The translations under genes were made by a program, and so were the position numbers. Source: Burkholderiaceae bacterium (GTDB lineage Bacteria > Pseudomonadota > Gammaproteobacteria > Burkholderiales > Burkholderiaceae_A). From it: DNA of 64,000 bases. Under the pieces are notes generated by a model. It made no database searches. It was not told the origin of the DNA and worked only from the letters and a program-made list of their open reading frames with translations. Positions within the stretch are counted from its first letter, which is position 1; every line of letters begins with the position of its first letter. Shown piece after piece: positions 17,819 to 27,264 of this stretch. Location: the NCBI GenBank assembly GCA_018402635.1, contig JAGYIP010000008.1, forward strand, positions 372,001 to 436,000. The letters are read 5' to 3'.

Positions 17819-18690
17819 ATGACGCCAAGGCCCTGCACTGTTGCAGCCGTCCAGATGGTCTCTGGCGCGCAGGTTGAGGCAAATCTTGCAACCGCAGAGC
17901 GGCTGACCCGAGAGGCAGCAAGGCTTGGTGCCGACATGGTTGTTCTACCGGAGTTCTTTGCTATTTTCGGCCATCACGATCGCGACAAATGCAAGGTTGC
18001 CGAGCCCCATGGCCTGGGCCCTGAAAGCCCCATGCAGAACCGCCTCTCAGGCCTTGCCGCTGAGCTTGGCATCACGTTAATTGCCGGGACGCTTCCAATT
18101 CAATCCTCCGACCCCGATCGCGTCTTCAACACGGTTCTGGTCTACGACCCTCAAGGGCTTGAGCTTGCCCGCTACGACAAGCTTCATCTGTTTGCCTTCG
18201 ATAACGGCAAAGAGCGCTATGACGAGGCACGCAGCCTTGTTCCTGGCGAGCGGCCCGTGGCTTGCACAACTGCTGGCGGGTCGAACGGGGCTTTCGGTCT
18301 GCTACGACCTGCGGTTCCCAGAGTTTTTCCGAAGCCTTAGCAGCCCAAGCCCACTCGATCTTATTGTCTTGCCTGCCGCCTTCACCTACACAACCGGTCA
18401 GGCCCACTGGGACATTCTCTTGCGAGCCCGTGCCATTGAGAATCAGTGCTGGCTGGTTGCCAGCGCTCAGGGCGGTCAGCATTCCAATGGTCGAGCCACC
18501 TGGGGTCACAGCATGGTCATTGACCCATGGGGTCACGATTGTTGCCTGTTGCGATCAGGGTGAAGGGCTTGCACTTGCCAAGGTTGATCCTGGCCTGACC
18601 CAGCAGGTTCGCCTAAACTTACCTGCCTTGCGCCACCGTCAGTCGGCGCTTCAACCATCCCATTTAACCAAAGGAGAGCCTTGCTCATGA
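17819..18690 (+). CDS. Carbon-nitrogen hydrolase (nitrilase superfamily), two apparent frameshifts
   Basis: Three partial ORFs join to a protein of about 289 residues. Frame 2 gives [16 protein letters not shown] with the catalytic Glu in [10 protein letters not shown] and Lys in ARYDKLHLF; frame 3 gives the nucleophile Cys in [12 protein letters not shown] and QCWLVASAQ; frame 1 gives the end [16 protein letters not shown]. Dropping one base near 18261-18263 and one near 18529-18534 restores it. The intact form resembles Nit1/NIT2-like omega-amidase or deaminated-glutathione amidase enzymes often found before tldD. The final stop overlaps the tldD start (ATGA). It may be sequence error or true decay; with two indels this is the best pseudogene candidate here. 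Confidence 0.82.
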
Positions 18691-20186
18691 CCCCGACGGA
18701 TGCCGCCATTGCCGCCTTGTCCACCGCTCAGCGGCTGCTTCTTGAGCCTCATGGGCTTACCGAGGCCATGCTTCTTGATGCCATTGCCGAGATGCATGCC
18801 CACCGCATCGATGACAGCGACCTTTACTTTCAGTACAGCCAGGCCGAGTCCTGGGGCATGGAAGAGGGCATTGTTAAATCGGGAAGCTACTCCATCGACC
18901 AGGGCGTTGGCGTTCGTGCAATCTCGGGCGAGAAGACCGCCTTTGCCTACAGCGACATCCTAAGCCCCAAGGCCCTGTTTGAGGCCGCGCGCACCACGCG
19001 CTCCATTGCGCGGGCAGGCTCTGGCTCGGCGGCGGTTCGTGTTGCGGGTCAGCAAAAGCGCCTGGGCAAGGGCCGCCATCTGCTTGAGACCTCACGGCCA
19101 CCTCTCTACTCGGCCGACAACCCGCTTGCCGCCTTGTCTGCGGCGCAAAAGGTTGAACTGCTCCAGGCCATCGATAAGGCGGCCCGAGCCATGGACCCAC
19201 GGGTCATTCAAGTGATGGCCTCGCTGGCGGGCGAGTACGAGGTGGTGCTTGTGGTTCGAAGCGATGGGCGTATTGCCGCCGATGTTCGCCCCTTGGTTCG
19301 GCTTTCGGTCTCGGTGATTGCCGAGCAGAACGGCCGTCGCGAGCAGGGTTCAAGTGGAGGCGGTGGTCGTTCCTCGTTTTCGTATTTCAGCCAAGACCGT
19401 GCCCTCGATCATGCACGCGAGGCGGTTCGCCAGGCGCTGCTGAACCTCGAGTCGCGCCCCGCACCTGCCGGAACCATGCCTGTGGTTCTGGGCCCAGGCT
19501 GGCCGGGCGTGCTTCTGCACGAGGCTATTGGCCACGGCCTTGAGGGCGACTTTAACCGCAAAGGCTCCTCGGCCTTCGCGGGCCGCATTGGTCAACAGGT
19601 GGCAGCCAAAGGGGTCACGGTGGTGGACGACGGAAGCCTGCCCAATCGCCGCGGCTCCCTGAATATCGATGACGAGGCAAACCCTACCCAGCGCAATGTT
19701 CTTATCGAAGACGGCATTCTGCGCGGCTACCTGCAAGACAGCCTGAACGCCCGACTTATGAAGGTGCCTGTTACCGGTAACGGGCGACGTGAGTCGTATG
19801 CCCATCTGCCCATGCCGCGCATGACCAACACCTTCATGCTCGCTGGCAAAGAGTCCCCGCAAGAAATCGTTGGCTCGCTCGACCGCGGCCTTTACGCGGT
19901 GAACTTCGGGGGCGGGCAGGTCGATATCACCAGCGGGAAGTTTGTCTTCACCGCGTCGGAGGCCTACTGGGTTGAGAAGGGCAAGATTCAGTTCCCGGTC
20001 AAGGGCGCAACCATTATTGGCAATGGCCCCGATGCACTGACGCGGGTGACCCGAATAGGCGACGACCTGGCGCTTGATCCCGGCATTGGAACCTGCGGCA
20101 AAGAGGGCCAGAGCGTGCCGGTGGGCGTGGGCCAGCCCACCCTTCGAATTGAAGGACTAACTGTCGGAGGAACGGCGCAGGCCTGA
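18687..20186 (+). CDS. tldD: Metalloprotease TldD
   Basis: About 499 residues from ATG 18687, which follows an AAGGAG site; the track's 18681 start is a TTG. TldD pairs with TldE (PmbA) as a cytoplasmic metalloprotease that unfolds and degrades peptides and matures modified peptides. Motifs: [18 protein letters not shown], the zinc site [20 protein letters not shown] (HExxxH) around residue 280, and C-terminal [18 protein letters not shown] and [16 protein letters not shown]. The 3' end overlaps the convergent adenosyltransferase gene by 30 bases. tldE is not in the window. Confidence 0.96.
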   Translation: MTPTDAAIAALSTAQRLLLEPHGLTEAMLLDAIAEMHAHRIDDSDLYFQYSQAESWGMEEGIVKSGSYSIDQGVGVRAISGEKTAFAYSDILSPKALFEAARTTRSIARAGSGSAAVRVAGQQKRLGKGRHLLETSRPPLYSADNPLAALSAAQKVELLQAIDKAARAMDPRVIQVMASLAGEYEVVLVVRSDGRIAADVRPLVRLSVSVIAEQNGRREQGSSGGGGRSSFSYFSQDRALDHAREAVRQALLNLESRPAPAGTMPVVLGPGWPGVLLHEAIGHGLEGDFNRKGSSAFAGRIGQQVAAKGVTVVDDGSLPNRRGSLNIDDEANPTQRNVLIEDGILRGYLQDSLNARLMKVPVTGNGRRESYAHLPMPRMTNTFMLAGKESPQEIVGSLDRGLYAVNFGGGQVDITSGKFVFTASEAYWVEKGKIQFPVKGATIIGNGPDALTRVTRIGDDLALDPGIGTCGKEGQSVPVGVGQPTLRIEGLTVGGTAQA

Positions 20187-20810
20187 GTTTTTCGAGGGGC
20201 GCGGCCGGGTTCGCCAGTAGACATCGGTCACCCCTTGAAGCTTGTTGAGCTGCCTTGAGAGCACAAACAAAAGGTCCGAAAGCCGGTTTAAGTAATGCTG
20301 CAGGCTTGCCCGGCAGGGGGCCTGGCCGGCATGGGCAAGCGCTCGGTTTAGCGAAACCAGTCGACGCTCGGCCCGCCGAGTGACGGTGCGCGCCAGGTGA
20401 CATACCCCCGCGGCCCGACTTCCTCCAGGAAGAATAAATTCTCGCAGGCTGGGCAGCGCCGTGTTGATCTCTGCAATGGCCTCATCGAGGCTTAGTAGCC
20501 GTTCGCTTTGAAGCACCTCGTGACCGGGCATGGCAAGCTCGCCTCCAAGGTCGAAAAGATCGTGTTGAATGGACTCCAGCAGGCTATCAACCTCTGCCAG
20601 GCCCCTTGCCTCTTGCCCTTCTGGTGTTGCCGCCTGTGCAGACTGAACCTCGGCCCGAAGCATGCCGAGCACGCTGTTGAGTTCGTCCACGTCGCCCATG
20701 GCCTCGAATCGCTCGTGGTCTTTGGCAAGCCTGCTTCCATCGGCAAGCCCCGAGTAACCGTCATCCCCGGAGCGAGTAACAATGCGTGTTAGGCGGTCTT
20801 TTGCTGTCAT
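20157..20810 (-). CDS. Cob(I)alamin adenosyltransferase, PduO type
   Basis: A 217-residue PduO/MMAB-type enzyme that transfers adenosine from ATP to cob(I)alamin to make adenosylcobalamin. Motifs: [20 protein letters not shown] near the N-terminus (ATP site), [14 protein letters not shown], and the C-terminal [17 protein letters not shown] followed by [14 protein letters not shown]. The length is slightly above the usual 185-195 because of a Gln/Ala-rich insert (about 57-75) and a basic tail. Divergent from glcD with a TACACT box 7 bases before its start. Confidence 0.94.
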   Translation of the reverse strand: MTAKDRLTRIVTRSGDDGYSGLADGSRLAKDHERFEAMGDVDELNSVLGMLRAEVQSAQAATPEGQEARGLAEVDSLLESIQHDLFDLGGELAMPGHEVLQSERLLSLDEAIAEINTALPSLREFILPGGSRAAGVCHLARTVTRRAERRLVSLNRALAHAGQAPCRASLQHYLNRLSDLLFVLSRQLNKLQGVTDVYWRTRPRPSKNSGLRRSSDS

Positions 20811-20817
20811 TGTTCGA

Positions 20818-20843
20818 AGTGTAGCCGCTTCTAGGCCTACAAT
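20818..20843. promoter_or_regulatory. Divergent -10-like elements for the adenosyltransferase and glcD
   Basis: In the 39-base gap, the minus strand has TACACT (20823-20818) ending 7 bases before the ATG at 20810, and the plus strand has TACAAT (20838-20843) ending 6 bases before the ATG at 20850. Neither gene has a Shine-Dalgarno. The arrangement suggests leaderless transcripts; no convincing -35 was found. Confidence 0.5.
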
Positions 20844-20849
20844 TCAGGC

Positions 20850-22415
20850 ATGAATGCGCCCGCCCATCCGCCATTGGCCGCGCTTGGCCCGTCCTCAGAG
20901 GCCTTGCAGTGGCAGCCCGGCGAACTGAAGTTCGCCCGACTCGATCAGGCGCTCGAACCCGCTGCTCGCGAGGCTCTTATTCAGAATCTTCTTCAGGTCC
21001 TGCCCGCGGAATCCGTCATTCGTCACGTGGAGGGGCTTAAGCCTTACGAGTGCGATGGCCTGTCGGGCTACCGGCATCTACCGGCCGTTGTGGTTCTTCC
21101 GCATACCGAGCAGCAGGCCAGCCAGGTGCTCGCCATCTGCCATGCACGCAATGTTCCTGTTGTGGCGCGCGGCGCTGGAACGGGCCTTTCGGGAGGGGCG
21201 ACCCCGCACAGCGGAGGCCTTGTCCTTTCCACTGCCCGCCTGAATCGCATTGTTAGCCTTGACCCCGTAGCGCGCACCGCCAGGGTTCAGCCCGGTGTGC
21301 GCAACCTTGCCATTAGCGAGGCGGCCGCACCTCATGGGCTTTACTACGCCCCCGACCCATCCTCCCAAATTGCCTGCACCATCGGTGGCAACGTGGCCGA
21401 AAACTCTGGGGGTGTGCACTGCCTCAAATACGGCCTCACCGTCCACAACGTGCTTCGTGTAAGAGGCCTGACCATTGAAGGCGAGCCGGTCGAGTTTGGC
21501 TCCGAGGCCTTTGACAGCCCGGGCTTTGATCTTCTTGCGCTTGTTATTGGCTCAGAGGGCATGCTTGCCGTCACCACCGAGGTGACGGTGCGCCTTATTC
21601 CGAAGCCGCAGCTGGCACGGGTCATCATGGCCTCCTTCGATGAGGTGGAGAAGGCGGGCCAGGCGGTGGCCGACCTCATTGGGGCGGGTATTATTCCAGC
21701 CGGCCTTGAAATGATGGACAAGGGCATGACCGCCGCGGTTGAAGAATTTGTTCATGCCGGCTATGACCTTAACGCTCAGGTCATCTTGCTCTGTGAGTCC
21801 GACGGCACCCTTGCAGAGGTGGAAGAAGAAATAGGCCGTATGAAGGCAGTGCTCTCAAGCAGCGGCGCCACCGACCTGCGAGTCTCCGAGACCGAGGCCG
21901 AACGCCTGCGGTTCTGGTCGGGCCGAAAAAATGCCTTTCCCGCCTCAGGCCGGATATCGCCCGACTACTACTGCATTGACGGCACCATTCCGCGCCGACG
22001 TCTTGGTCAGATGCTTACGCGCATTGCAGAGCTTGAAAAGAAATACGGCCTGCGTTGCCTCAATGTCTTTCATGCGGGCGATGGCAACCTGCACCCGCTT
22101 ATCTTGTTTGATGCAGCCAAGCCGGGCGACTTTGAGACCACTGAAAGGTTCGGTGCTGAAATTCTTGAACTCTGCGTCGACTACGGGGGCACCATCACCG
22201 GTGAGCATGGCGTGGGCATTGAAAAAATTGACACCATGTGTGTGCAGTTCTCGGTGGCCGAGCGGCTTAGTTTTTTCGCCGTCAAGCATGCCTTCGATTC
22301 CAAGGGCCTGTTGAATCCGGGCAAGGCCATTCCAACCCTTTCGCGTTGTGCGGAATACGGCCGTATGCATGTGCATCGTGGTGAGCTGCGTTTTCCGCAG
22401 CTTGAGCGTTTTTAG
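20850..22415 (+). CDS. glcD: Glycolate oxidase, FAD-linked subunit
   Basis: A 521-residue FAD-binding oxidase (PCMH type) that, with GlcE and GlcF, oxidises glycolate to glyoxylate at the membrane. FAD-binding motifs: VVLPHTEQQASQVLAIC, VPVVARGAGTGLSGGATPHS, YAPDPSSQIACTIGGNVAENS and the C-terminal FHAGDGNLHPLILFD and TGEHGVGIEKIDTM with family histidines. Length is close to E. coli GlcD (499). First of three consecutive glc genes. D-lactate dehydrogenase is a possible alternative for GlcD alone, but the glcE and glcF neighbours favour glycolate oxidase. Confidence 0.94.
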   Translation: MNAPAHPPLAALGPSSEALQWQPGELKFARLDQALEPAAREALIQNLLQVLPAESVIRHVEGLKPYECDGLSGYRHLPAVVVLPHTEQQASQVLAICHARNVPVVARGAGTGLSGGATPHSGGLVLSTARLNRIVSLDPVARTARVQPGVRNLAISEAAAPHGLYYAPDPSSQIACTIGGNVAENSGGVHCLKYGLTVHNVLRVRGLTIEGEPVEFGSEAFDSPGFDLLALVIGSEGMLAVTTEVTVRLIPKPQLARVIMASFDEVEKAGQAVADLIGAGIIPAGLEMMDKGMTAAVEEFVHAGYDLNAQVILLCESDGTLAEVEEEIGRMKAVLSSSGATDLRVSETEAERLRFWSGRKNAFPASGRISPDYYCIDGTIPRRRLGQMLTRIAELEKKYGLRCLNVFHAGDGNLHPLILFDAAKPGDFETTERFGAEILELCVDYGGTITGEHGVGIEKIDTMCVQFSVAERLSFFAVKHAFDSKGLLNPGKAIPTLSRCAEYGRMHVHRGELRFPQLERF

Positions 22416-22448
22416 TTCCTTTACCTCCCCAATGCCCCGCTCTTTCGC

Positions 22449-23672
22449 GTGAGTCAGCTCAGCCAAGCCAGCCAAGTCAGTCTTGCACGCAAAGCCAGTC
22501 AGACGCCGGCTGCGGGGCTTTCGGAGTCGCAGGCGGCCCAATGGGTTGCAGCAATGGCCAGCCAGCTGGCCCAGGCCCAAGGCAAATCGTTTGCCATTGA
22601 AGGCCATAACAGCAAGGCCTTCTACGGCGAGCCTGTAGGGGGCGAGCAGGCCCGGTTACTAACAACCGACTACGCAGGCGTCGTTAGCTACGACCCCACC
22701 GAACTGGTGGTGGTTGCACGGTCGGGCACTGCCATTGCTGAGCTTGAGAGCCTTCTTGCGCAAAAAGGTCAACGCCTTGCCTTCGAACCCCCCCGTTTCG
22801 GCGGTAAGGGCACTGTGGGCGGAATGGTAGCGACCGGCCTGTCAGGGCCTGGAAGGCTTTCGGCAGGCGCCTGTCGAGACTTCGTTTTGGGTATGACCAT
22901 CATGAATGCCCAGGGCGAGTTATTGCGTTTCGGCGGCACCGTCATGAAGAATGTGGCGGGCTACGATCTCTCTCGTCTGCATACGGGAGCGCTCGGAACC
23001 TTGGGCCTTATTCTTGATGTGGCCCTGAAAGTTTTGCCCGAGCCCGCGGCCACGGCAACGGTCTGTATCGACTGCTCGCAGGCAAAGGCCATTGAAGACA
23101 GCAACCTCTGGATGGCTGAGCCGCTGCCGCTCTCGGCCACTGCCTTTGAGCAGACAGAGCCTGAGGCTGCTCTGGGTCGTCTGAGTCTGCGGTTCTCGGG
23201 AGCCAAGGCGGCCGTCAGCGCAGCCCTTGAATTATTTATCTCAAGGCGCGGTGCTCAGGTCCTGCCCGAGCCCGCGGCCCAGGCCTTCTGGCTAAGCCTG
23301 CGCGACCAGACCCACCGCTTTTTTCAGCCCGAGGCCTCCTCTTCAAAGCTCTCGCTCTGGAGGCTTTCCTTGCCGGCAAGCACCCCAGCCCTCGCCAGTA
23401 TGCAAGACGAGCCGCGAGGCTGTGTGTTGGAATGGGCCGCCGGCCTGCGATGGGTCTGGTCAGCAAAGCCTGCGGCTCAGATGCAGCAGCTTGCCCAAGA
23501 CCATGGTGGCCATGCCACCCTTTACCGTCCTGCCGAATCGGTCACTGACCCAAGGCTCGCCCCCCGGTTTACGCCCTTAGGCCCCGTGCTTCACAGGCTT
23601 CATGTTCGGCTGAAGAACGAACTCGACCCGCAGCGCGTTTTCAACCCTGGTCGTCTCTACCCAAGCCTATAA
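22449..23672 (+). CDS. glcE: Glycolate oxidase subunit GlcE
   Basis: A 407-residue FAD-binding subunit, slightly longer than E. coli GlcE (350). It begins with GTG at 22449. Motifs: ELVVVARSGTAIAELESLLA, LAFEPPRFGGKGTVGGMVAT, GPGRLSAGACRDFVLGM, FGGTVMKNVAGYDLSRLHTG and GTLGLILDVALKVLPEPAAT; it ends LKNELDPQRVFNPGRLYPSL. The first 45 residues are Ser/Gln/Ala-rich and poorly conserved in type. It lies 33 bases after glcD and 12 before glcF. Confidence 0.94.
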   Translation: MSQLSQASQVSLARKASQTPAAGLSESQAAQWVAAMASQLAQAQGKSFAIEGHNSKAFYGEPVGGEQARLLTTDYAGVVSYDPTELVVVARSGTAIAELESLLAQKGQRLAFEPPRFGGKGTVGGMVATGLSGPGRLSAGACRDFVLGMTIMNAQGELLRFGGTVMKNVAGYDLSRLHTGALGTLGLILDVALKVLPEPAATATVCIDCSQAKAIEDSNLWMAEPLPLSATAFEQTEPEAALGRLSLRFSGAKAAVSAALELFISRRGAQVLPEPAAQAFWLSLRDQTHRFFQPEASSSKLSLWRLSLPASTPALASMQDEPRGCVLEWAAGLRWVWSAKPAAQMQQLAQDHGGHATLYRPAESVTDPRLAPRFTPLGPVLHRLHVRLKNELDPQRVFNPGRLYPSL

Positions 23673-23684
23673 AGGGCGCTCCTT

Positions 23685-24945
23685 ATGGAAATCGAGCTCA
23701 GCCCAGACCTAAAGTCGGACCGAAAGGCCAACGAGGCTGCCGATATTGTTCGGCGCTGCGTGCACTGCGGTTTTTGCACAGCAACCTGCCCAACCTACCA
23801 GCTGCTTGGCGATGAGCGTGACGGCCCCCGGGGTCGTATTTATTTAATTAAACAGATGCTCGAGGGCGAGTCCGTTACGCTCGAGACCCAGCAGCACCTC
23901 GATCGTTGCCTAACCTGCCGAAACTGCGAGACCACCTGTCCCTCGGGCGTGGAGTATGGGCGGCTGGTTGATATTGGGCGCGAGTTCATTGAGAAAAAGG
24001 TTCGGCGGCCGATGGGTCAGCGTCTGGCGCGCGGGCTGCTTCGAGAGGGGCTCACCTCGCCGCTTTTTGGGCCGGCCGTGCGGCTGGGCAGCCGTCTTAA
24101 GTCGTTTCTTCCCGATCTCCTGGCAAGCAAGCTGCCCATGGGCGAAAGGCCCCGTCGAGCATGGCCGTCCAATAGCCATGCGCGTAAAGTGATTCTCCTA
24201 AACGGCTGTGTTCAGCCCAGCCTTTTGCCGAACATTGACCTTGCAACAGCCTGGGTGCTTAATGCCCTTGAGGTTCAGGCCGTTGTGGTGCAGACCTCGG
24301 GCTGCTGCGGGGCGGTTCGTCATCACCTTGCCGACCCCGACGGTGCCCTGAACCAAGCCCGTCGCAACATCGATGCCTGGTGGCCCTTGCTGCAGTCGGG
24401 TGGCTTTGAGGCCGTGCTTGTGAATGCTTCGGGCTGCGCAGTAATGGTGAAAGACTATGGCCATTTATTGGCAGACGATCCTGCCTATTGCGAGAAGGCT
24501 GCCTATGTTGCCGAGCGCGCCCTTGATCCGGTTGTTTTTCTTCAACCCATGCTGCCCCGGCTTCAAGACATCTTAGGTCAGAACCCAGCCAGGCCTGCGG
24601 CCCCCAACGTAAGCTACCACGCGCCCTGCACCCAACAGCACGGCATGAAGTGCCGAGGCGAAGTCGAGGCGTTTTTAACCCAACTTAATGTGAAGGTCTT
24701 GCCTGTGGCCGACAGCCATTTGTGTTGCGGTTCGGCAGGCACCTATTCGGTCTTGCAGCCGGCCTTGGCCAAAACCCTTCGGGACAATAAAATTCAGGCC
24801 CTGTTCTGCCGCGGGCCCCGATCGTATTCTGTCTGCCAATGTGGGCTGCATTGGGCATCTTCAGTCGGGCAGCCATCTTACCGTTCAGCACTGGCTTGAA
24901 TGGCTTGATGAGGCCTTGCACGGCAGCCCAGCTGAGACCTCTTAA
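23685..24945 (+). CDS. glcF: Glycolate oxidase iron-sulfur subunit (apparent frameshift near the 3' end)
   Basis: GlcF carries two 4Fe-4S clusters (CVHCGFCTATCPTY at about 27; CLTCRNCETTCPSGVEYG at about 77) and two C-terminal CCG domains (CCGAVRHHLAD; LCCGSAGTYSVLQP). The track ORF ends at 24899 with a non-family tail; skipping one base near 24804-24808 gives GPDRILSANVGCIGHLQSGS and HWLEWLDEAL before a TAA at 24945, the expected GlcF end. The restored protein is about 419 residues. It takes electrons from GlcDE to the quinone pool. Confidence 0.88.
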
Positions 24946-24968
24946 CGGTTTGCTGGGTCGGCCTGGGC

Positions 24969-24974
24969 TACACT
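24969..24974 (+). promoter_or_regulatory. -10-like TACACT just before aroG
   Basis: TACACT ends 7 bases before the aroG ATG at 24982, and there is no Shine-Dalgarno. The layout matches the other leaderless-type starts in this window. No -35 is evident. Confidence 0.4.
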
Positions 24975-24981
24975 TAAGTCT

Positions 24982-26059
24982 ATGACTATCACATCTAATG
25001 TTCGTATTCGAGAAATCAAAGAGCTGATCACCCCCGATCAGCTTATGTCCGAAGTTCCTCTTAGTGCCTCGGCGGCACAGACCGTTCTTGGTTCACGCCA
25101 GGCCATTCACCGCATCCTCCACGAGATGGATGACCGGCTGCTTGTCATTATTGGGCCTTGCTCCATTCACGATCCAAAGGCGGCCATGGAATACGCCAAC
25201 CGCCTTCTTGAGCAGCGTGAGCGTTTCTCGGCCGACCTTGAAGTTGTCATGCGTGTTTATTTCGAGAAGCCGCGAACCACGGTGGGCTGGAAGGGGCTTA
25301 TTAACGACCCGCATCTCGAATAACAGTTTTGATATCAACACGGGCCTGCGTCATGGCCGACAGTTGTTGGCCCAAATTAATGAAATTGGAATGCCCGCCG
25401 GCGTTGAGTTTCTTGATGTCATCTCGCCTCAGTACATTGCCGATCTCGTTTCTTGGGGCGCCATTGGTGCGCGCACCACCGAGTCTCAGGTGCACCGAGA
25501 GCTTGCATCGGGGCTGTCTTGTCCCGTGGGCTTTAAGAACGGCACCGATGGAAACCTGAAGATTGCCTTTGATGCCATTAAATCGGCCTCGCACCCCCAT
25601 CACTTTCTATCGGTCACCTCTGAAGGGCGCACAGCCATTGTGGCCACAACCGGCAACGAAGACTGCCATGTCATTCTTCGTGGAGGCAAGACGCCCAACT
25701 ACGACAAGGCCAGCGTTGAAGCCGCCGCCCAAGAATCTGCAGCAGGCAATATGGCCTGCCGCCTCATGATCGACCTTAGCCACGGCAATTCCAGTAAGAA
25801 GGCTGAAAACCAACTGCCCGTCTCGCAGGCGGTGGCCGATCAGCTCGCAGAAGGCGATGGCCGTATTTTTGGTGTGATGGTTGAAAGCCACCTGGTTTTT
25901 GGTCGTCAAGACCTGCGTGTGGGCCAGACCCTTGCCGACCTAACCTATGGGCAAAGCATTACCGATGCCTGCATCGGCTGGGACGACAGTCCGTTAATTC
26001 TCGAGCGGCTTGCCGAAGGCGTTCGCTCGCGCAGGGTTCTTGCAGCCCGGGCCGCCTAG
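24982..26059 (+). CDS. aroG: 3-deoxy-7-phosphoheptulonate synthase, class I (apparent frameshift)
   Basis: DAHP synthase condenses PEP and erythrose 4-phosphate, the first shikimate step. The first ORF ends FEKPRTTVGWKGLINDPHLE* at 25323; the second frame continues NSFDINTGLRHGRQLL. Deleting one A at 25318-25321 (GAAT to GAT) gives PHLDNSFDINTGL, the family sequence, and a protein of about 358 residues. Motifs: LLVIIGPCSIHDPKAAMEYA, GARTTESQVHRELASGLSCP, GFKNGTDGN, CHVILRGGKTPNYD, MIDLSHGNSSKK and IFGVMVESHLVFGRQ. The 3' end overlaps convergent anmK by 4 bases. Which of AroF, G or H it corresponds to in feedback cannot be told. Confidence 0.9.
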
Positions 26060-27264
26060 CCCTGGCTTGGCGTCTTCCAAGGCTGGGCGGGTCCGGTAAT
26101 ACTGCCAAGGCATCGCGGCCCAAGCGCACCTGTCACCTCGGGGCAGTTGCCCGGCCGATCGTTCATGCGTAAATAGGCAAGCCAGGCAAAGGCCGCTGCC
26201 TCAACCTCCTCCACAGCCCAGCCCAGTTTGTCCGTGGTCTGAACCTCGCAGGGGTCTCTGCGACCATCCTGCCCGAGGGCATGTTGCAGCCCTTGAACAA
26301 AGCTGGGGTTCTTTGCACCCCCACCACAAAGAAAAAGCTTTTGGGTGCCACTAGGAATAGCCTTTGCGATGGACTGACAGCTAAAGGCCAAAAGACTTGC
26401 CTGAACGTCGGCCACAGAAAGAGGCGCCTGAAACGCCTGGAGCTGCTGCCCAAGCCATCTGGCATTGAAGTCATCGCGCCCCGTGCTCTTGGGCGGGGCC
26501 TTGGCGAAAAACGGATGCTGCATCAGTAGGTCTACAAACCCCTGGTTGGCCTTGCCCGCACGGGCAAGTTCCCCATCTTTATCGAAGCGGCCTCGCCCAT
26601 TTTCTTTGGCCCAAAGGTCCATCAGCATGTTGGCAGGGCCCGTGTCAAAGCCACGAATTCGGGTCCCTGCATGAGCGCCGCGCTCGCGGGTGAGAAGGGT
26701 GAGGTTGGCAATGCCCCCAAGGTTTAGAACCGCCAGCTCGCCCGACTCCTCGCCTTGGGCAATGGCCTGGTGAAAGAGTGGCACAAGCGGTGCCCCCTGG
26801 CCCTGGGCAGCAAGATCGGCAGTGCGAAAATCGCAGACCACCACCAGACCTGTCTGCTCGGCAATAACCGCAGGCGCATTAAGCTGCAGACTAATGCCAA
26901 GCTCGGGTCGATGAAGGATGGTCTGACCATGAACCCCTACGGCTTGAATAGGACCAAGGCTCTTGGTGTCTTTTTTGACAACATGCACAAGCTGGCTGAC
27001 CTCGCCTGCAAACGCCAAGCCGGCCTGTTGGGCTTTAAGCAGTGCGGCTTCGCAAAGCGGGTCGTGCAACTGCAGGAAGGTCTCGCGAAGCCTCTCGGGC
27101 ATGGGCCGGCTCCAGAACCCAAGCCGACTGGGGCCAGCCTTTTCAACCCGTATCAATACAGCATCAAGAGCGTCCAGACTGGTCCCGGACATGATGCCAA
27201 GAAAAAGCTGGCTGCCCCGGTCTGGCGTTGTAGGCGACGCCCCCGCCAGGTTATTGCCTTGCAA
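26056..27264 (-). CDS. anmK: Anhydro-N-acetylmuramic acid kinase
   Basis: A sugar kinase of the ASKHA fold that converts 1,6-anhydroMurNAc to MurNAc-6-phosphate in peptidoglycan recycling. Motifs: FLGIMSGTSLDALDAVLIRV, VGVHGQTILHRPE, VVCDFRTADLAAQGQGAPLV, NLGGIANLTLL, GFDTGPANMLMD and LFLCGGGAKNPSFVQGL. The start is uncertain: the track starts at a TTG at 27339, while a TTG at 27264 gives a length of about 402 residues, nearer the family's (about 370). Either start overlaps the upstream M23 peptidase gene. Mpl acts in the same recycling pathway. Confidence 0.92.
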   Translation of the reverse strand: MQGNNLAGASPTTPDRGSQLFLGIMSGTSLDALDAVLIRVEKAGPSRLGFWSRPMPERLRETFLQLHDPLCEAALLKAQQAGLAFAGEVSQLVHVVKKDTKSLGPIQAVGVHGQTILHRPELGISLQLNAPAVIAEQTGLVVVCDFRTADLAAQGQGAPLVPLFHQAIAQGEESGELAVLNLGGIANLTLLTRERGAHAGTRIRGFDTGPANMLMDLWAKENGRGRFDKDGELARAGKANQGFVDLLMQHPFFAKAPPKSTGRDDFNARWLGQQLQAFQAPLSVADVQASLLAFSCQSIAKAIPSGTQKLFLCGGGAKNPSFVQGLQHALGQDGRRDPCEVQTTDKLGWAVEEVEAAAFAWLAYLRMNDRPGNCPEVTGALGPRCLGSITGPAQPWKTPSQG

